Below are positions 7,223 through 15,568 of a DNA stretch of 44,960 nucleotides, in pieces; position 1 is the stretch's first letter; every line of letters starts with the position of its first letter. Where the stretch lies: positions 1 to 44,960 of the forward strand of contig JAEYPR010000008.1 of NCBI GenBank assembly GCA_023410535.1, in the 5' to 3' direction. The notes beneath the pieces were generated by a model. That model was not told the DNA's origin and made no database searches. It saw nothing but the letters and a program-made list of their open reading frames with translations. This DNA is from Bacillota bacterium. GTDB lineage: Bacteria > Bacillota > UBA4882 > UBA8346. A program made the position numbers and the translations under genes.

Positions 7223-8598
7223 CCCGATAACTCCTTGTTTTCCAACTGATTGGGAATGATAAAGGAAAAACGGCTGCCTTTGCCTAATTCACTGCTGACC
7301 AACAGTTTACCCGAATGCCGTTCGACAATATGTTTGACGATGGAAAGTCCCAATCCGGTTCCGCCCATCTCCCGCGAACGGCCTTTGTCCACCCGGTAAA
7401 ACCGTTCGAAGATTCGCGGCAAACTTTCGGACGGAATGCCGAAACCGGTATCCTCGACATAGACCTCCACCCCGTCTTCCAGCTGGGAGGTGCCGATCTT
7501 GATCTTCCCGCCGTTGGGGGTGTATTTAATGGCGTTATCGAACAGATTAATAATCACTTCGCGTAATAAGTTTTCGTCGCCCTTGATTACTGTTGCCTCA
7601 ATCGCAGTGGTTAATTCATGCTCTTTTTCTTTTAAACGGTTTTCGGCCGCCGCAACCACTTCATCGATTAGCTCCCGGAGATTAATTTCTTCAATATTAA
7701 GCTCCGCCCGGCCGGACTCCAATTTGGAGATGTCCAGCAGGTCAACGATGATATAATGCAACCGCTCGGTCTCTTGATGAATAATGCTTAGGAAGCGTTG
7801 CGCCGCGTCATGGTCGTCAATGGCGCCGTCCTGCAACGTCTCGATAAACCCTTTGATTGAAGTCAAAGGCGTTTTTAACTCATGCGAGACATTAGCGACA
7901 AAATCTTTGCGCATTGTCTCCAATTGACGCAGTTTGGTCACGTCGCCAATGACCGCCACCACGCCGCGGATCTCTTCAATCTCATCGCCCCGGATCGGGG
8001 CCAGATGCAAATTAAGCACCCGCTCCTGACTTCCCGGCCAAGTGATCTCCCGTTCTTGCGGATAACCTTTCACATAAACCTGATGAAAGATCTCGCCCAA
8101 TTCGGATTCGGGGAACACTTTATACGGAAATTCGCCGACCCCTTCACCGGGACCCAAATGAAACAATTCGGCCGCAGCCGGATTGATCAAACTGATCCGT
8201 CCGGTAATATCGGTGGCGATAACTCCCTCCGACATGCTGGTCAAAATCGCCTGAATCTCTTCCATTCGCCCATGGAGCGTACTGAGATGACTAGTGTGGG
8301 AACGCTCGAGCTTTTCGAGGCCTTTCGCCAATTGGCCGTAAATATCGTCGCGTCGGCTGACTTTACTCCGGATCGGAACACCCAGCCGCAAATTCTCCGT
8401 GTACTCCAGCAAATCCTTGAGCGGAGCGCTGAACCAGCGATAGACCAACCACCCCACCAAGGCGAACCAGACCAGCCCAAACATAATAAATCCCAAGCTA
8501 CGCCGGACGGCACCCACCAATAAAAACGGCAAAAAAAGAAGGAGGAGAAAACCCCCTAATTGAATGAGGACTCTTCTCATCCTGGGCATGTCATTCAC
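7210..8598 (-). CDS. PhoR/WalK-type sensor histidine kinase
   Basis: A 462-residue membrane kinase. Two hydrophobic segments (about 14-30 and 35-52) are joined by only a few residues, so there is almost no extracellular sensor. A HAMP-like region (53-105) and a PAS domain (110-220) follow, then HisKA with NVSHELKTPLTSIKG (phospho-His239) and HATPase motifs NLFDNAIKYTPNGG, DTGFGIP and GTGLGLSIVKHI. The GTG at 8598 overlaps the regulator's stop; an ATG at 8589 with GGGGTG six bases upstream is an equally good or better start. Sensing is probably intramembrane, through PAS or through partners. PhoR, ResE and WalK cannot be told apart here. Confidence 0.93.
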   Translation of the reverse strand: MNDMPRMRRVLIQLGGFLLLLFLPFLLVGAVRRSLGFIMFGLVWFALVGWLVYRWFSAPLKDLLEYTENLRLGVPIRSKVSRRDDIYGQLAKGLEKLERSHTSHLSTLHGRMEEIQAILTSMSEGVIATDITGRISLINPAAAELFHLGPGEGVGEFPYKVFPESELGEIFHQVYVKGYPQEREITWPGSQERVLNLHLAPIRGDEIEEIRGVVAVIGDVTKLRQLETMRKDFVANVSHELKTPLTSIKGFIETLQDGAIDDHDAAQRFLSIIHQETERLHYIIVDLLDISKLESGRAELNIEEINLRELIDEVVAAAENRLKEKEHELTTAIEATVIKGDENLLREVIINLFDNAIKYTPNGGKIKIGTSQLEDGVEVYVEDTGFGIPSESLPRIFERFYRVDKGRSREMGGTGLGLSIVKHIVERHSGKLLVSSELGKGSRFSFIIPNQLENKELSGWRD

Positions 8599-9286
8599 CC
8601 CGGAAGCGGTAACCTACCCCGCGCACGGTTTCCAAGTAGATCGGATCGGCCGGGTTGGTCTCAATTTTTTGACGCAACCGCCGTACGTGCACGTCAACGG
8701 TACGGGTATCGCCAAAATACTCATAGCCCCAGAGATGTTCCAGCAAAAATTCACGGGTAAAGGCGCGACCCGGATTTAACAACAAGAGTTTCAGGAAATC
8801 AAACTCCTTCGGAGTTAACTCAATCTCTTCGCCGCGGACCATCACAATGTGTTGGCGCAGATCCATCCGGATTTCGCCGTTTTCGATGATCTCCGGCTCA
8901 TCCTCGTCGGCGTTGCCGCTGCGGCGTAGCACGGCCCGGACCCGGGCAACCAATTCGCGCGGCGAAAACGGTTTGGTTACGTAGTCATCGGCGCCCATTT
9001 CCAAACCCAACACCCGGTCGGCTTCTTCGCTTTTGGCGGTCAGGATAATGATCGGAATGGACTTCGTCAACTGGTCGGCGCGGAGTTGTTTGCAGACGGA
9101 AATTCCATCAAGCTCCGGCAACATTAAGTCTAAGATCACGAGATCCGGCAGTTCTTTATGGACTAACTCCAAACCTTTTCTCCCGGTATTGGCGGAAATC
9201 ATCCGGTATCCTTCACGATCAAGGTTATATTTGACTAGTTCGACGATATTCTGTTCGTCCTCAATAATTGCAATGGTATTTGGCAT
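8591..9286 (-). CDS. OmpR/PhoB-family response regulator
   Basis: A 231-residue two-domain regulator. The receiver has the acidic pair IIEDE, the phospho-acceptor Asp53 in LVILDLMLPELDG, Thr in IIILTAK and Lys in DDYVTKPFSPREL. The C-terminal winged helix shows ELTPKEFDFLKLLLLNPGRAFTRE and TVDVHVRRLRQKIE, the OmpR/PhoB type. It is the first gene of the operon regulator-kinase-rluB and is phosphorylated by the adjacent kinase. PhoP (phosphate response) is a likely identity, but no pst or phosphatase genes are nearby to support it. Confidence 0.93.
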   Translation of the reverse strand: MPNTIAIIEDEQNIVELVKYNLDREGYRMISANTGRKGLELVHKELPDLVILDLMLPELDGISVCKQLRADQLTKSIPIIILTAKSEEADRVLGLEMGADDYVTKPFSPRELVARVRAVLRRSGNADEDEPEIIENGEIRMDLRQHIVMVRGEEIELTPKEFDFLKLLLLNPGRAFTREFLLEHLWGYEYFGDTRTVDVHVRRLRQKIETNPADPIYLETVRGVGYRFRGE

Positions 9287-9471
9287 GATAAGTCCTCCTG
9301 TTGAAGGTTTTAAATAATTATATCAAAAAAATACGTTCCTGCCCATAGTTGGTAAGAAATTCGTTTAATTTGACATTTTGTGACTAGTTGGTTAAAAAAC
9401 AATCTTCTCTAAAAACATCTTCGTCTTTTTTGAAGCAAGGGTTTAGCCCAAAAATTGAAACAATAGCGCGG

Positions 9472-9606
9472 TTACTTCATAGTTTCTTCCCAAGCGCCAT
9501 ACTCCATGTAACCGATGGTCTTATTAACGACATCCTGCCCATATAGTTTTGCCACCATGTATAAAGATAAATCAATTCCCACTGAAATTCCCGCCGATGT
9601 CAACAC
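9472..9606 (-). pseudogene. C-terminal remnant of a DJ-1/PfpI family gene
   Basis: A frame too short to look like a normal gene encodes about 44 residues ending at TAA 9472-9474. It reads LTSAGISVGIDLSLYMVAKL and continues through a TIGYMEYGAWEETMK-like end. This closely matches the C-terminal part of DJ-1/PfpI-type amidotransferase-fold proteins (nucleophile-elbow-downstream SAG.SAGIDLAL helix). A TAG stop directly precedes the first codon in this frame, and the DUF2461 gene begins immediately upstream, so the N-terminal three quarters are gone. It is a gene relic, not a functional gene. The rest of 9287-9641 holds only the regulator's upstream region. Confidence 0.6.
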
Positions 9607-9641
9607 CTATCCGTATGGTTATGCCGAAGTTTCCGCCCGAC

Positions 9642-10334
9642 TCACCGGACCGGCAGCGGTTTCGCGCCGATGACTTCCCACAAATAATTATATAACGGGA
9701 CGGAGGTTTCAATCTGTTGAATAATCTCATCCACCAACTGCCGACTGAATAAAAGCTCTCCCGGTTGACCGTTGCGGACCAGATAGAAATTCTTTCGTTG
9801 ATACCAGCGGGCAATCGCCTCCGGATGAACAGTCCCCGGCGGACGTTTGTAACGTTCCCCTTCCAACTGTAAGGAGCTATCCTGAAGCGGCCGGACCACT
9901 TCTAAAAACTCCGTTGGATTCCGGTCGATCCATTTGCGAAACTCCGCCATGGTCTCCCGCGAGGCAACGTAAAAACCCATTCCGAACGAGTAACCTTCGG
10001 GATTGATCTCAAAAAAATACGCCGGTGAATCTTGCCACTCCGCGATCGGCCGTTTGAAAGTAAGCCAGAGATGATCCCGAAACAACGATTTATCTTTGGA
10101 GAACCGGGTATCCCGAAAAATCCTGGCAATGGTCTTCCCCACAGCCGGACGGGTTTCCAGCAATGGGTCGACGGTCAGCATATACCCGCTTAATTCACTG
10201 ACCAACGCGCGCATGGGTTCTAATAAAACCCGCTCGTATTCCCCGCGGTGCTCCTCAAACCAGGTTTTACTGTTATGAGACCGCACTGCGATTAAAAAAT
10301 CCAAGGTTTCCGGCAGAAATCCAGTGAAATTCAT
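9642..10334 (-). CDS. DUF2461 domain-containing protein
   Basis: A 230-residue soluble protein matching DUF2461 (TIGR02453). Typical stretches are a start of FLPETLDFLIAVRSHNSKTWFEEHRGEYE (given here only in part), then ARIFRDTRFSKDKSLFRDHL, then an aromatic-rich region with PAYFFEINPEGYSFGMGFY. The function of the family is unknown. Length is normal. It is monocistronic, directly upstream of the DJ-1 relic on the same strand, and separated from glyA by the glyA terminator. Confidence 0.88.
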   Translation of the reverse strand: MNFTGFLPETLDFLIAVRSHNSKTWFEEHRGEYERVLLEPMRALVSELSGYMLTVDPLLETRPAVGKTIARIFRDTRFSKDKSLFRDHLWLTFKRPIAEWQDSPAYFFEINPEGYSFGMGFYVASRETMAEFRKWIDRNPTEFLEVVRPLQDSSLQLEGERYKRPPGTVHPEAIARWYQRKNFYLVRNGQPGELLFSRQLVDEIIQQIETSVPLYNYLWEVIGAKPLPVR

Positions 10335-10376
10335 CCAGCGCCACCTCGCAATTTACCGTTTCCATCTCATTGTACC

Positions 10377-10405
10377 AAAAATGCCGCGCCTCGCGGCACG
10401 GCATT
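10377..10405 (-). terminator. Terminator of glyA
   Basis: On the minus strand AATGCCG ... CGGCATT enclose a GC-rich inner hairpin, followed by TTTTTGG. It begins a few bases after the glyA stop. Confidence 0.75.
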
Positions 10406-10411
10406 TGCAGA

Positions 10412-11920
10412 TTAGCCGAAATATTTCTCAAGCAGTTCCAGATCCAATTGCGGATAGACGGGAAACTTATCAAGCAACGCTTTGACGCGCGCCTTTGCTT
10501 CCGTTTTGGCCGTCGGATCGATTTCGTACTTTGCTTTGCTGGGTTTCCCGGCATTTTCGCCGGTGGTGATCAATGCCTGTTTGGTACTGGTCAAGACCAA
10601 TTTGACAATGGCGGCGATCTCTTTCATTTCAGCGCCGCCCATTCCCAAAGTGGTGGTGGCGGCGGTACCCAGGCGCAATCCGCTGGTATACCAAGCGCCG
10701 TTCGGATCGAAGGGCAAAGAGTTCCGGTTCAAGGTCATCCCGCATTCCCGCAAAGCGCTTTCCGCTTGACGGCCGGTTAAACCGAGCGCATGAACATTGA
10801 TCAAGAAGAGATGATTGTCCGTGCCGCCGCTGGCTACGGTCAAACCCTCGTCGATGCATGCTTGCGCCATCTCCGCCGAGTTTTTGACAATATTGTGAGC
10901 ATATTCTTTAAACTCCGGTCGGTTGGCTTCGGCGAAAGCAATGGCTTTCGCCGCCATCACATGGGGCAACGGACCGCCGATCACTAACGGGCATCCTTTG
11001 TCCACGTGTTCGGCAAACTCTTGAGTGCAGAGGACCAAACCGCCGCGCGGGCCGCGTAATGTTTTGTGGGTGGTCGTGGTTACCACCTGGGCGTGGGCCA
11101 CCGGATTAAAGTCGCCTTCAAAGACGCCTCCGGCAACCAATCCGGCGAAGTGCGCCATATCGACCATTAACACTGCGCCGACTTTATCGGCAATCTCCCG
11201 GAATTTCCGGAAGTTGATTTTCCGCGGATAAGCGCTATAGCCGGCGAGCAAAATCAAAGGTTTGATTTCCAACGCCAATGCTTCCAGCGCGTCATAATCA
11301 AGCAATCCGGTCTCTTTGCTAACACCATAGCTATAGGCGTCAAACATTTGGGCCGAAACGTTCTGGCGGTAACCGTGGGTCAAGTGTCCGCCGGAATAAT
11401 AGTCCATTCCGAGCAACCGTTGGTTCCCTAATTGGTGCCGTAAGTTATTCCAGTCTTCACGCGAAAGTTTGGCGGGATCAGTCTCGCCAAGCATCGGCGT
11501 TTTGACCTTGGCGTTCAAGATCGCCCAATACGCAATGAGGTTGGCGTCGGCGCCGCTATGCGGTTGAACATAGGCATGGTCGCAACCGAACAGCTTTTTG
11601 GCTTCTTCCGCCGCGTAGGACTCAATTTTGTCGACATTGTCGCAACCGGCGTAAAAACGGTGTTCCGGGAATCCTTCGGCATACTTGTCGGTCAGGAGAT
11701 TTCCCATGGCGAGTTGGGTGGCCAAAGAGCAATAGTTTTCACTCGCAATCAACTTCAGATTGCTCCGTTGATCCCGAAGTTCTTTTACGATTGATTTCGC
11801 AATCTCCGGGGCGACTGTCGCAACTTCCGTCAAATTGGCGAGATAGGCCAAAAATCCCGCGTCAATCTTGTCCGGCCCGACTTTCCCCAAATATTCCTGG
11901 ATTGCAGATAATGACATCAC
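10412..11920 (-). CDS. glyA: Serine hydroxymethyltransferase, long form
   Basis: A PLP enzyme interconverting serine and glycine with tetrahydrofolate, the main source of one-carbon units. The lysine that binds PLP is K286 in TTTTHKTLRGPRGG. Other signatures are ASENYCS, HSGADANLIAYWA and VDMAHFAGLVAGG. At 502 residues it is about 85 longer than the usual 415-residue enzyme. The extra length is an N-terminal extension of about 35 residues and an insertion near 141-172 (MLGETDPAKLSREDWNNLRH). Similar long forms are known, from memory, in chlamydiae and spirochaetes. It has its own terminator. The gap to lysA carries a hairpin, so the two are probably separate units. Confidence 0.95.
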   Translation of the reverse strand: MMSLSAIQEYLGKVGPDKIDAGFLAYLANLTEVATVAPEIAKSIVKELRDQRSNLKLIASENYCSLATQLAMGNLLTDKYAEGFPEHRFYAGCDNVDKIESYAAEEAKKLFGCDHAYVQPHSGADANLIAYWAILNAKVKTPMLGETDPAKLSREDWNNLRHQLGNQRLLGMDYYSGGHLTHGYRQNVSAQMFDAYSYGVSKETGLLDYDALEALALEIKPLILLAGYSAYPRKINFRKFREIADKVGAVLMVDMAHFAGLVAGGVFEGDFNPVAHAQVVTTTTHKTLRGPRGGLVLCTQEFAEHVDKGCPLVIGGPLPHVMAAKAIAFAEANRPEFKEYAHNIVKNSAEMAQACIDEGLTVASGGTDNHLFLINVHALGLTGRQAESALRECGMTLNRNSLPFDPNGAWYTSGLRLGTAATTTLGMGGAEMKEIAAIVKLVLTSTKQALITTGENAGKPSKAKYEIDPTAKTEAKARVKALLDKFPVYPQLDLELLEKYFG

Positions 11921-12057
11921 ATACCGTCCTCCTTTTGATTTTGAAACTTCAATTTTAAATCTAATTTCAAATTTTCAGCGTAGCCTGCACAACCGTTCTC
12001 ACAAACTCTCAGTTTACGGGAAAACCGTCTAGTGAATGAAAGAACCCAAAACAGCAG

Positions 12058-12086
12058 CCGGGTTACCTTAAATCTAAGGAACCCGG
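12058..12086 (-). terminator. Hairpin downstream of lysA
   Basis: CCGGGTT (12058-12064) and CCTT pair with AAGG and AACCCGG (12076-12086) around a 6-nt loop; only one base is unpaired. On the minus strand CTGCTGTTTTGGG follows, a weak U-tract. It is probably the lysA terminator, or else a 5' structure in the glyA leader. Confidence 0.55.
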
Positions 12087-12118
12087 ACGATGGGCGAATA
12101 TAAGGATATGAAAGCCGG

Positions 12119-13381
12119 TTAGTTCTCGGAAAGTTTGGTAAAATCAATGGTGGCGAAATAATCATCAAGGGTCTCGGCCCGCCGGATCTCCGCCACGGTC
12201 CCGTCCGGCTTAAGCAGCAGTTCGGCGGAGCGCAGTTTGCCGTTATAATTGAACCCCATGGCATAACCGTGGGCGCCGGCATCGTGAATGACGATAATAT
12301 CACCGGTTTCAATCTGCGGCAGTGGCCGGTCGATGGCAAACTTGTCGTTGTTCTCGCAGAGCGAGCCGGTCACATCATAAACATGGTCTAAAGGTAGCTT
12401 TTCTTTGCCCATAACCGTGATATGGTGATAGGAGCCATAAAGCGCCGGTCGCATCAGATTGGCCATGCAGGCGTCGACGCCGATGTAATTTTTATAAATC
12501 GCTTTTTTATGGATGGCTTGGGTTACCAAGTAACCAAACGGTCCGGTAATGTAACGGCCGCTTTCCAGGAAAATCTTTAATGGGGCCAGGCCGTTGCCTT
12601 CAATCATTACAATGTATAGTTGCTTGATGGATTGCGAAATAAAATCAAGGTCAACTTCTTTCTGTTCGGGACGGTAGGGAATGCCGATCCCGCCGCCGAG
12701 ATTGACAAACTCAAAACGGATCCCGAGTTCGCGGGAGATCTCCACCACTACCTCGAAAATCATCCGGGCCGTCTCGACAAAGAAGTTAGGATCCAACTCA
12801 TTGGAGATCACCATCGTGTGGAGACCGAAACGCTTGACTCCTTTATCCCGGAGTTGACGATATCCGGCCATTAATTGCGCTTTGGTGAAACCGTATTTCG
12901 CCTCTTCGGGCAGGCCGATGATGGCATTGCCGCCTTGACGCAACGGACCCGGATTGTAACGGCAGCAAACCAATTCCGGCAAGCCGACGTGTTTCTCCAG
13001 AAAATCAATATGGGTGATATCATCCAAATTGATGATAGCGCCAAGTTCTTTCGCTTTTTGAAACTCCTCCGCCGGGGTATTGTTGGAAGAGAACATGATA
13101 TTCTCGCCGGTAATTCCGACCCGCTCCGCCAATAACAATTCTGCCAAAGAACTGCAATCAGCGCCGAAACCTTCTTCTTTCCCGATCTGCATGATATACG
13201 GGTTGGGCGTGGCTTTTACCGCAAAATACTCTTTAAACCCAGGCACCCAGTTAAAAGCCTTGGTTAACTTACGCGCGTTTTCCCGAATGGCTTTTTCGTC
13301 ATAAATGTGAAATGGTGTCGGATATTGAGCAATAATCTCTTCAATCTGGGGCTTGGTAAAGGGTAATCTCTTTTCCGTCAC
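12119..13381 (-). CDS. lysA: Diaminopimelate decarboxylase (LysA family)
   Basis: A 420-residue fold-type III PLP decarboxylase, expected to make L-lysine from meso-diaminopimelate. PLP Lys56 lies in EYFAVKATPNP. The phosphate-binding glycine loop is in FVNLGGGIGIPY, and the active-site Cys donated by the partner subunit is in VTGSLCENNDKFA. The C-terminal part has the GDIIVIHDAGAHGYAMGFNYNG segment of the family. Some divergent relatives act on other diamino acids, so the exact substrate is likely but not certain. No lysine riboswitch is visible in the 170 bp upstream. Confidence 0.88.
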   Translation of the reverse strand: MTEKRLPFTKPQIEEIIAQYPTPFHIYDEKAIRENARKLTKAFNWVPGFKEYFAVKATPNPYIMQIGKEEGFGADCSSLAELLLAERVGITGENIMFSSNNTPAEEFQKAKELGAIINLDDITHIDFLEKHVGLPELVCCRYNPGPLRQGGNAIIGLPEEAKYGFTKAQLMAGYRQLRDKGVKRFGLHTMVISNELDPNFFVETARMIFEVVVEISRELGIRFEFVNLGGGIGIPYRPEQKEVDLDFISQSIKQLYIVMIEGNGLAPLKIFLESGRYITGPFGYLVTQAIHKKAIYKNYIGVDACMANLMRPALYGSYHHITVMGKEKLPLDHVYDVTGSLCENNDKFAIDRPLPQIETGDIIVIHDAGAHGYAMGFNYNGKLRSAELLLKPDGTVAEIRRAETLDDYFATIDFTKLSEN

Positions 13382-13549
13382 GTTCCAACCTCCGTCCTAC
13401 AATTTCATTTTTATACAGTTTAACATTCTTTCGTCCCAACTTCCAGCCATTCCTAATGATAACAGGTAAAAGTTTTTTTAACATTCAAAAAAGCCATTGC
13501 GACAAATGTCAGTGGATGCAACAACCGTCAGACGGTAAGCAAACTGGCA

Positions 13550-13834
13550 TCAGACCTTCTGTCTCAGCGCCGCCGCCCGCTTCTGCCAACGTTGATTGCG
13601 GAAAAACAGGCAGATATCCGCCGTTACCATTAACCCGTTGAGAATGTATAAATATATCACCAAATCGTAATTATACAGCAATTTATGAATAATTCCGGCA
13701 AGATAGCCGATCACGACCACGATCATAAAGAGCAAACTTTTACCGCCGTTCTGTCGTGATGTGTATGATTTATAGATTGCAAACGGCCATGCCACTCCCC
13801 AACAGATCATCATAATAATCTCAAATACACTCAT
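13550..13834 (-). CDS. Small three-helix membrane protein, PQ-loop/SemiSWEET-like
   Basis: A 94-residue integral membrane protein with three hydrophobic segments (about 3-20, 33-53, 58-78) and a basic tail (RNQRWQKRAAALRQK). The segment WGVAWPFAIYKSYTSRQNGGKS followed by a helix resembles the PQ-loop of SemiSWEET-type half transporters, but the PQ itself is not present, so this is only a suggestion. The ATG at 13834 follows AAGGAAGGGATAATT; an upstream extension to 13939 overlaps the threonine aldolase gene and is unlikely. It lies 32 bp after the aldolase stop, probably co-transcribed. Confidence 0.6.
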   Translation of the reverse strand: MSVFEIIMMICWGVAWPFAIYKSYTSRQNGGKSLLFMIVVVIGYLAGIIHKLLYNYDLVIYLYILNGLMVTADICLFFRNQRWQKRAAALRQKV

Positions 13835-13866
13835 AATTATCCCTTCCTTGTCAATGATGCAACCTA

Positions 13867-14901
13867 TTATACTCCCATTACTTGCTTCACAACACTCACA
13901 AAATCCAGCACGTCGCTTTCGGTCAAATCGTACGAACACATCAGGCGGACGACTGAAGTGGTGTCATCCCAGACGTAAAAATACCATTGTTCCTGGATGG
14001 CCGGAATGTGTTGCGGCGGGATGACCGCAAAAACCCCATTGGCTTCGACGGGCTGAGCAATCCGGATCCCCGGAATCTGCGACAGCTCGGCCGCCAGCAG
14101 CTTTGCCATGCGATTCGCATTACCGGCGTTTTCCAACCACAGATCATTGGTGAGCAAGGTGGTAAATTGCGCGGCGATGTAACGCATCTTCGAAGCAAGT
14201 TGCATTCCTTGCTTGCGGATATATTCAAACCCTTCCGCGAGGACCGGATTGAAGAACAGCACCGCTTCCCCGAACATCAACCCATTTTTAGTCCCGCCAA
14301 AGGACAGGATGTCCACTCCGGCATCGACCGTAATCTCGCGGAGCGAAACCCCTAACCCGGCGGCGGCATTGGCAATCCGGGCGCCGTCCATATGAAAAAC
14401 CAGGCCATGGCGGTGAGCGACATCAGCCAATGCCCGAAGCTCCGCCGGAGTGTATACGGTTCCAACCTCGGTGGCTTGAGTGACCGAGACCACACTGGGT
14501 TGGTTATGATGCTGATTACCCAAGGCGGGCAAAAACGGCGCAATCTGTTCGGGGCGAAGTTTACCGTCAGGGCAGGGTACCGTCAACAATTTGCAGCCGG
14601 TGTGCCGTTCCGGAGCGCCGCCTTCGTCGGTATTGATATGGGCGATTGCCGGGGTAATGACGGCATGGAACGGACGGGTTGCCGTTTGCAAACCCAGTAC
14701 ATTGGCTCCGGTTCCGTTAAATACAAAAAACACCTCGGTGGCCGAACCGAACACCGTACGGAATTTGGCAATGGCTGCTTCAGTCCAAGGATCATCGCCG
14801 TACGCTTTGGCATAACCGTCATTGGCATCGCTCAGCGACTGCAATACGGCCGGATGAACCCCGGCATTGTTGTCACTGGCTAAGTTTTTGCGTACTTTCA
14901 A
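13867..14901 (-). CDS. ltaE: Low-specificity L-threonine aldolase
   Basis: A 344-residue PLP enzyme that cleaves L-threonine and allo-threonine to glycine and acetaldehyde. The PLP lysine is K205 in SFGGTKNGLMFGEAV. Other family marks are LASDNNAGVHP at the N-terminus, NGTGANVLGLQ, HINTDEGGAPE and HMDGARIANAA. Full length and intact. It may feed glycine and acetaldehyde to central metabolism and lies upstream of the small membrane protein on the same strand. Confidence 0.93.
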   Translation of the reverse strand: MKVRKNLASDNNAGVHPAVLQSLSDANDGYAKAYGDDPWTEAAIAKFRTVFGSATEVFFVFNGTGANVLGLQTATRPFHAVITPAIAHINTDEGGAPERHTGCKLLTVPCPDGKLRPEQIAPFLPALGNQHHNQPSVVSVTQATEVGTVYTPAELRALADVAHRHGLVFHMDGARIANAAAGLGVSLREITVDAGVDILSFGGTKNGLMFGEAVLFFNPVLAEGFEYIRKQGMQLASKMRYIAAQFTTLLTNDLWLENAGNANRMAKLLAAELSQIPGIRIAQPVEANGVFAVIPPQHIPAIQEQWYFYVWDDTTSVVRLMCSYDLTESDVLDFVSVVKQVMGV

Positions 14902-15146
14902 AAAAGACCGCCTCCGATCATTTATGTCGAGAAATAGGACATCTTCGCTTACGTTTTGTTCTTCGCGGTTGAATTTACGAATCCTGCCAAGCTTTTTAAT
15001 TGAATCTAAATATTACTTTAAAAACCGTAGTTTCTTTGTGATTAGCGCTTTTTAATGTTTTTACCGTTTACGCGTTTTTTATAATACCTCATGTTAAAAT
15101 GCGTTTTTTTACTTTGACAACGAATTTTCGGTTTTTCATCTTTTTG
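14902..15146. other. Divergent intergenic region, no gene seen
   Basis: An AT-rich region between the divergent ltaE and pyrP genes. It holds the start-proximal region of ltaE and no convincing ORF; the 62-codon plus-strand frame at 14867-15055 overlaps ltaE and looks like chance. Confidence 0.5.
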
Positions 15147-15175
15147 TTGACAGCTACCCGGAACTCTGATAATCT
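15147..15175 (+). promoter_or_regulatory. Sigma-A promoter of pyrP
   Basis: TTGACA (15147-15152), a 17-nt spacer and TAATCT (15170-15175) with an upstream TG (extended -10). Transcription would start near 15182, just before the PyrR-binding hairpin. Confidence 0.75.
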
Positions 15176-15187
15176 TAATTTTAGGTT

Positions 15188-15283
15188 AATTCCTTTAAGC
15201 TAGTCCCGTGAGGCTAGGAAGGCAATAATCGCTTTGTTGCAGATTGAACCTTCTTATGCCTTGCGCGTAAGAAGGTTTTTTAA
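15188..15283 (+). promoter_or_regulatory. PyrR-dependent pyrimidine attenuator
   Basis: The leader contains AGTCCCGTGAGGCT (15202-15215), a match to the PyrR-binding consensus, inside a stem-loop (CTAG...CTAG with outer CCTT/AAGG, about 15190-15222). It is followed by a strong terminator: AACCTTCTTATGC (15247-15259) pairs with GCGTAAGAAGGTT (15264-15276) and TTTTTAATTTT follows. Known mechanism: UMP-bound PyrR holds the anti-antiterminator, so the terminator forms and transcription stops when pyrimidines are plentiful. Confidence 0.85.
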
Positions 15284-15461
15284 TTTTATTGATACAAGGT
15301 GATTGGCCATGCGTAGGTTGCGATTTTCCCAAACCATTCATCATCCTCTTTCACGAAATAGCTATTTATTGGTCCAATGTTCACCCGTATCGGTATCATC
15401 ATTTCCTTCCGAATAACTGCGATTCTTATTTTAAAAGAGCCGGGGATTCGGATTCATGAGT

Positions 15462-15483
15462 CTCCCACGATGGGAGTTTTTTT
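15462..15483 (+). terminator. Second terminator-like hairpin in the pyrP leader
   Basis: CTCCCA-CGA-TGGGAG is followed by seven T residues, about 85 bp before the pyrP start. It would terminate any transcript that passes the PyrR attenuator, unless an alternative fold with the upstream GAGCCGGGGATTCGG segment prevents it. The 180 nt between the two terminators hold no ORF. Confidence 0.6.
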
Positions 15484-15568
15484 ATGGCTTTACCCGGGAA
15501 ACCGGCTTCAGTAGATTGGGATACGAACAATGGAGGAGCGTAAATTAAACAAATTAGGAGGAGAAACC

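Noticed and set aside
13382..13549. Possible lysine riboswitch before lysA
   Set aside because: Only about 170 bp are available and none of the conserved L-box core segments are visible.
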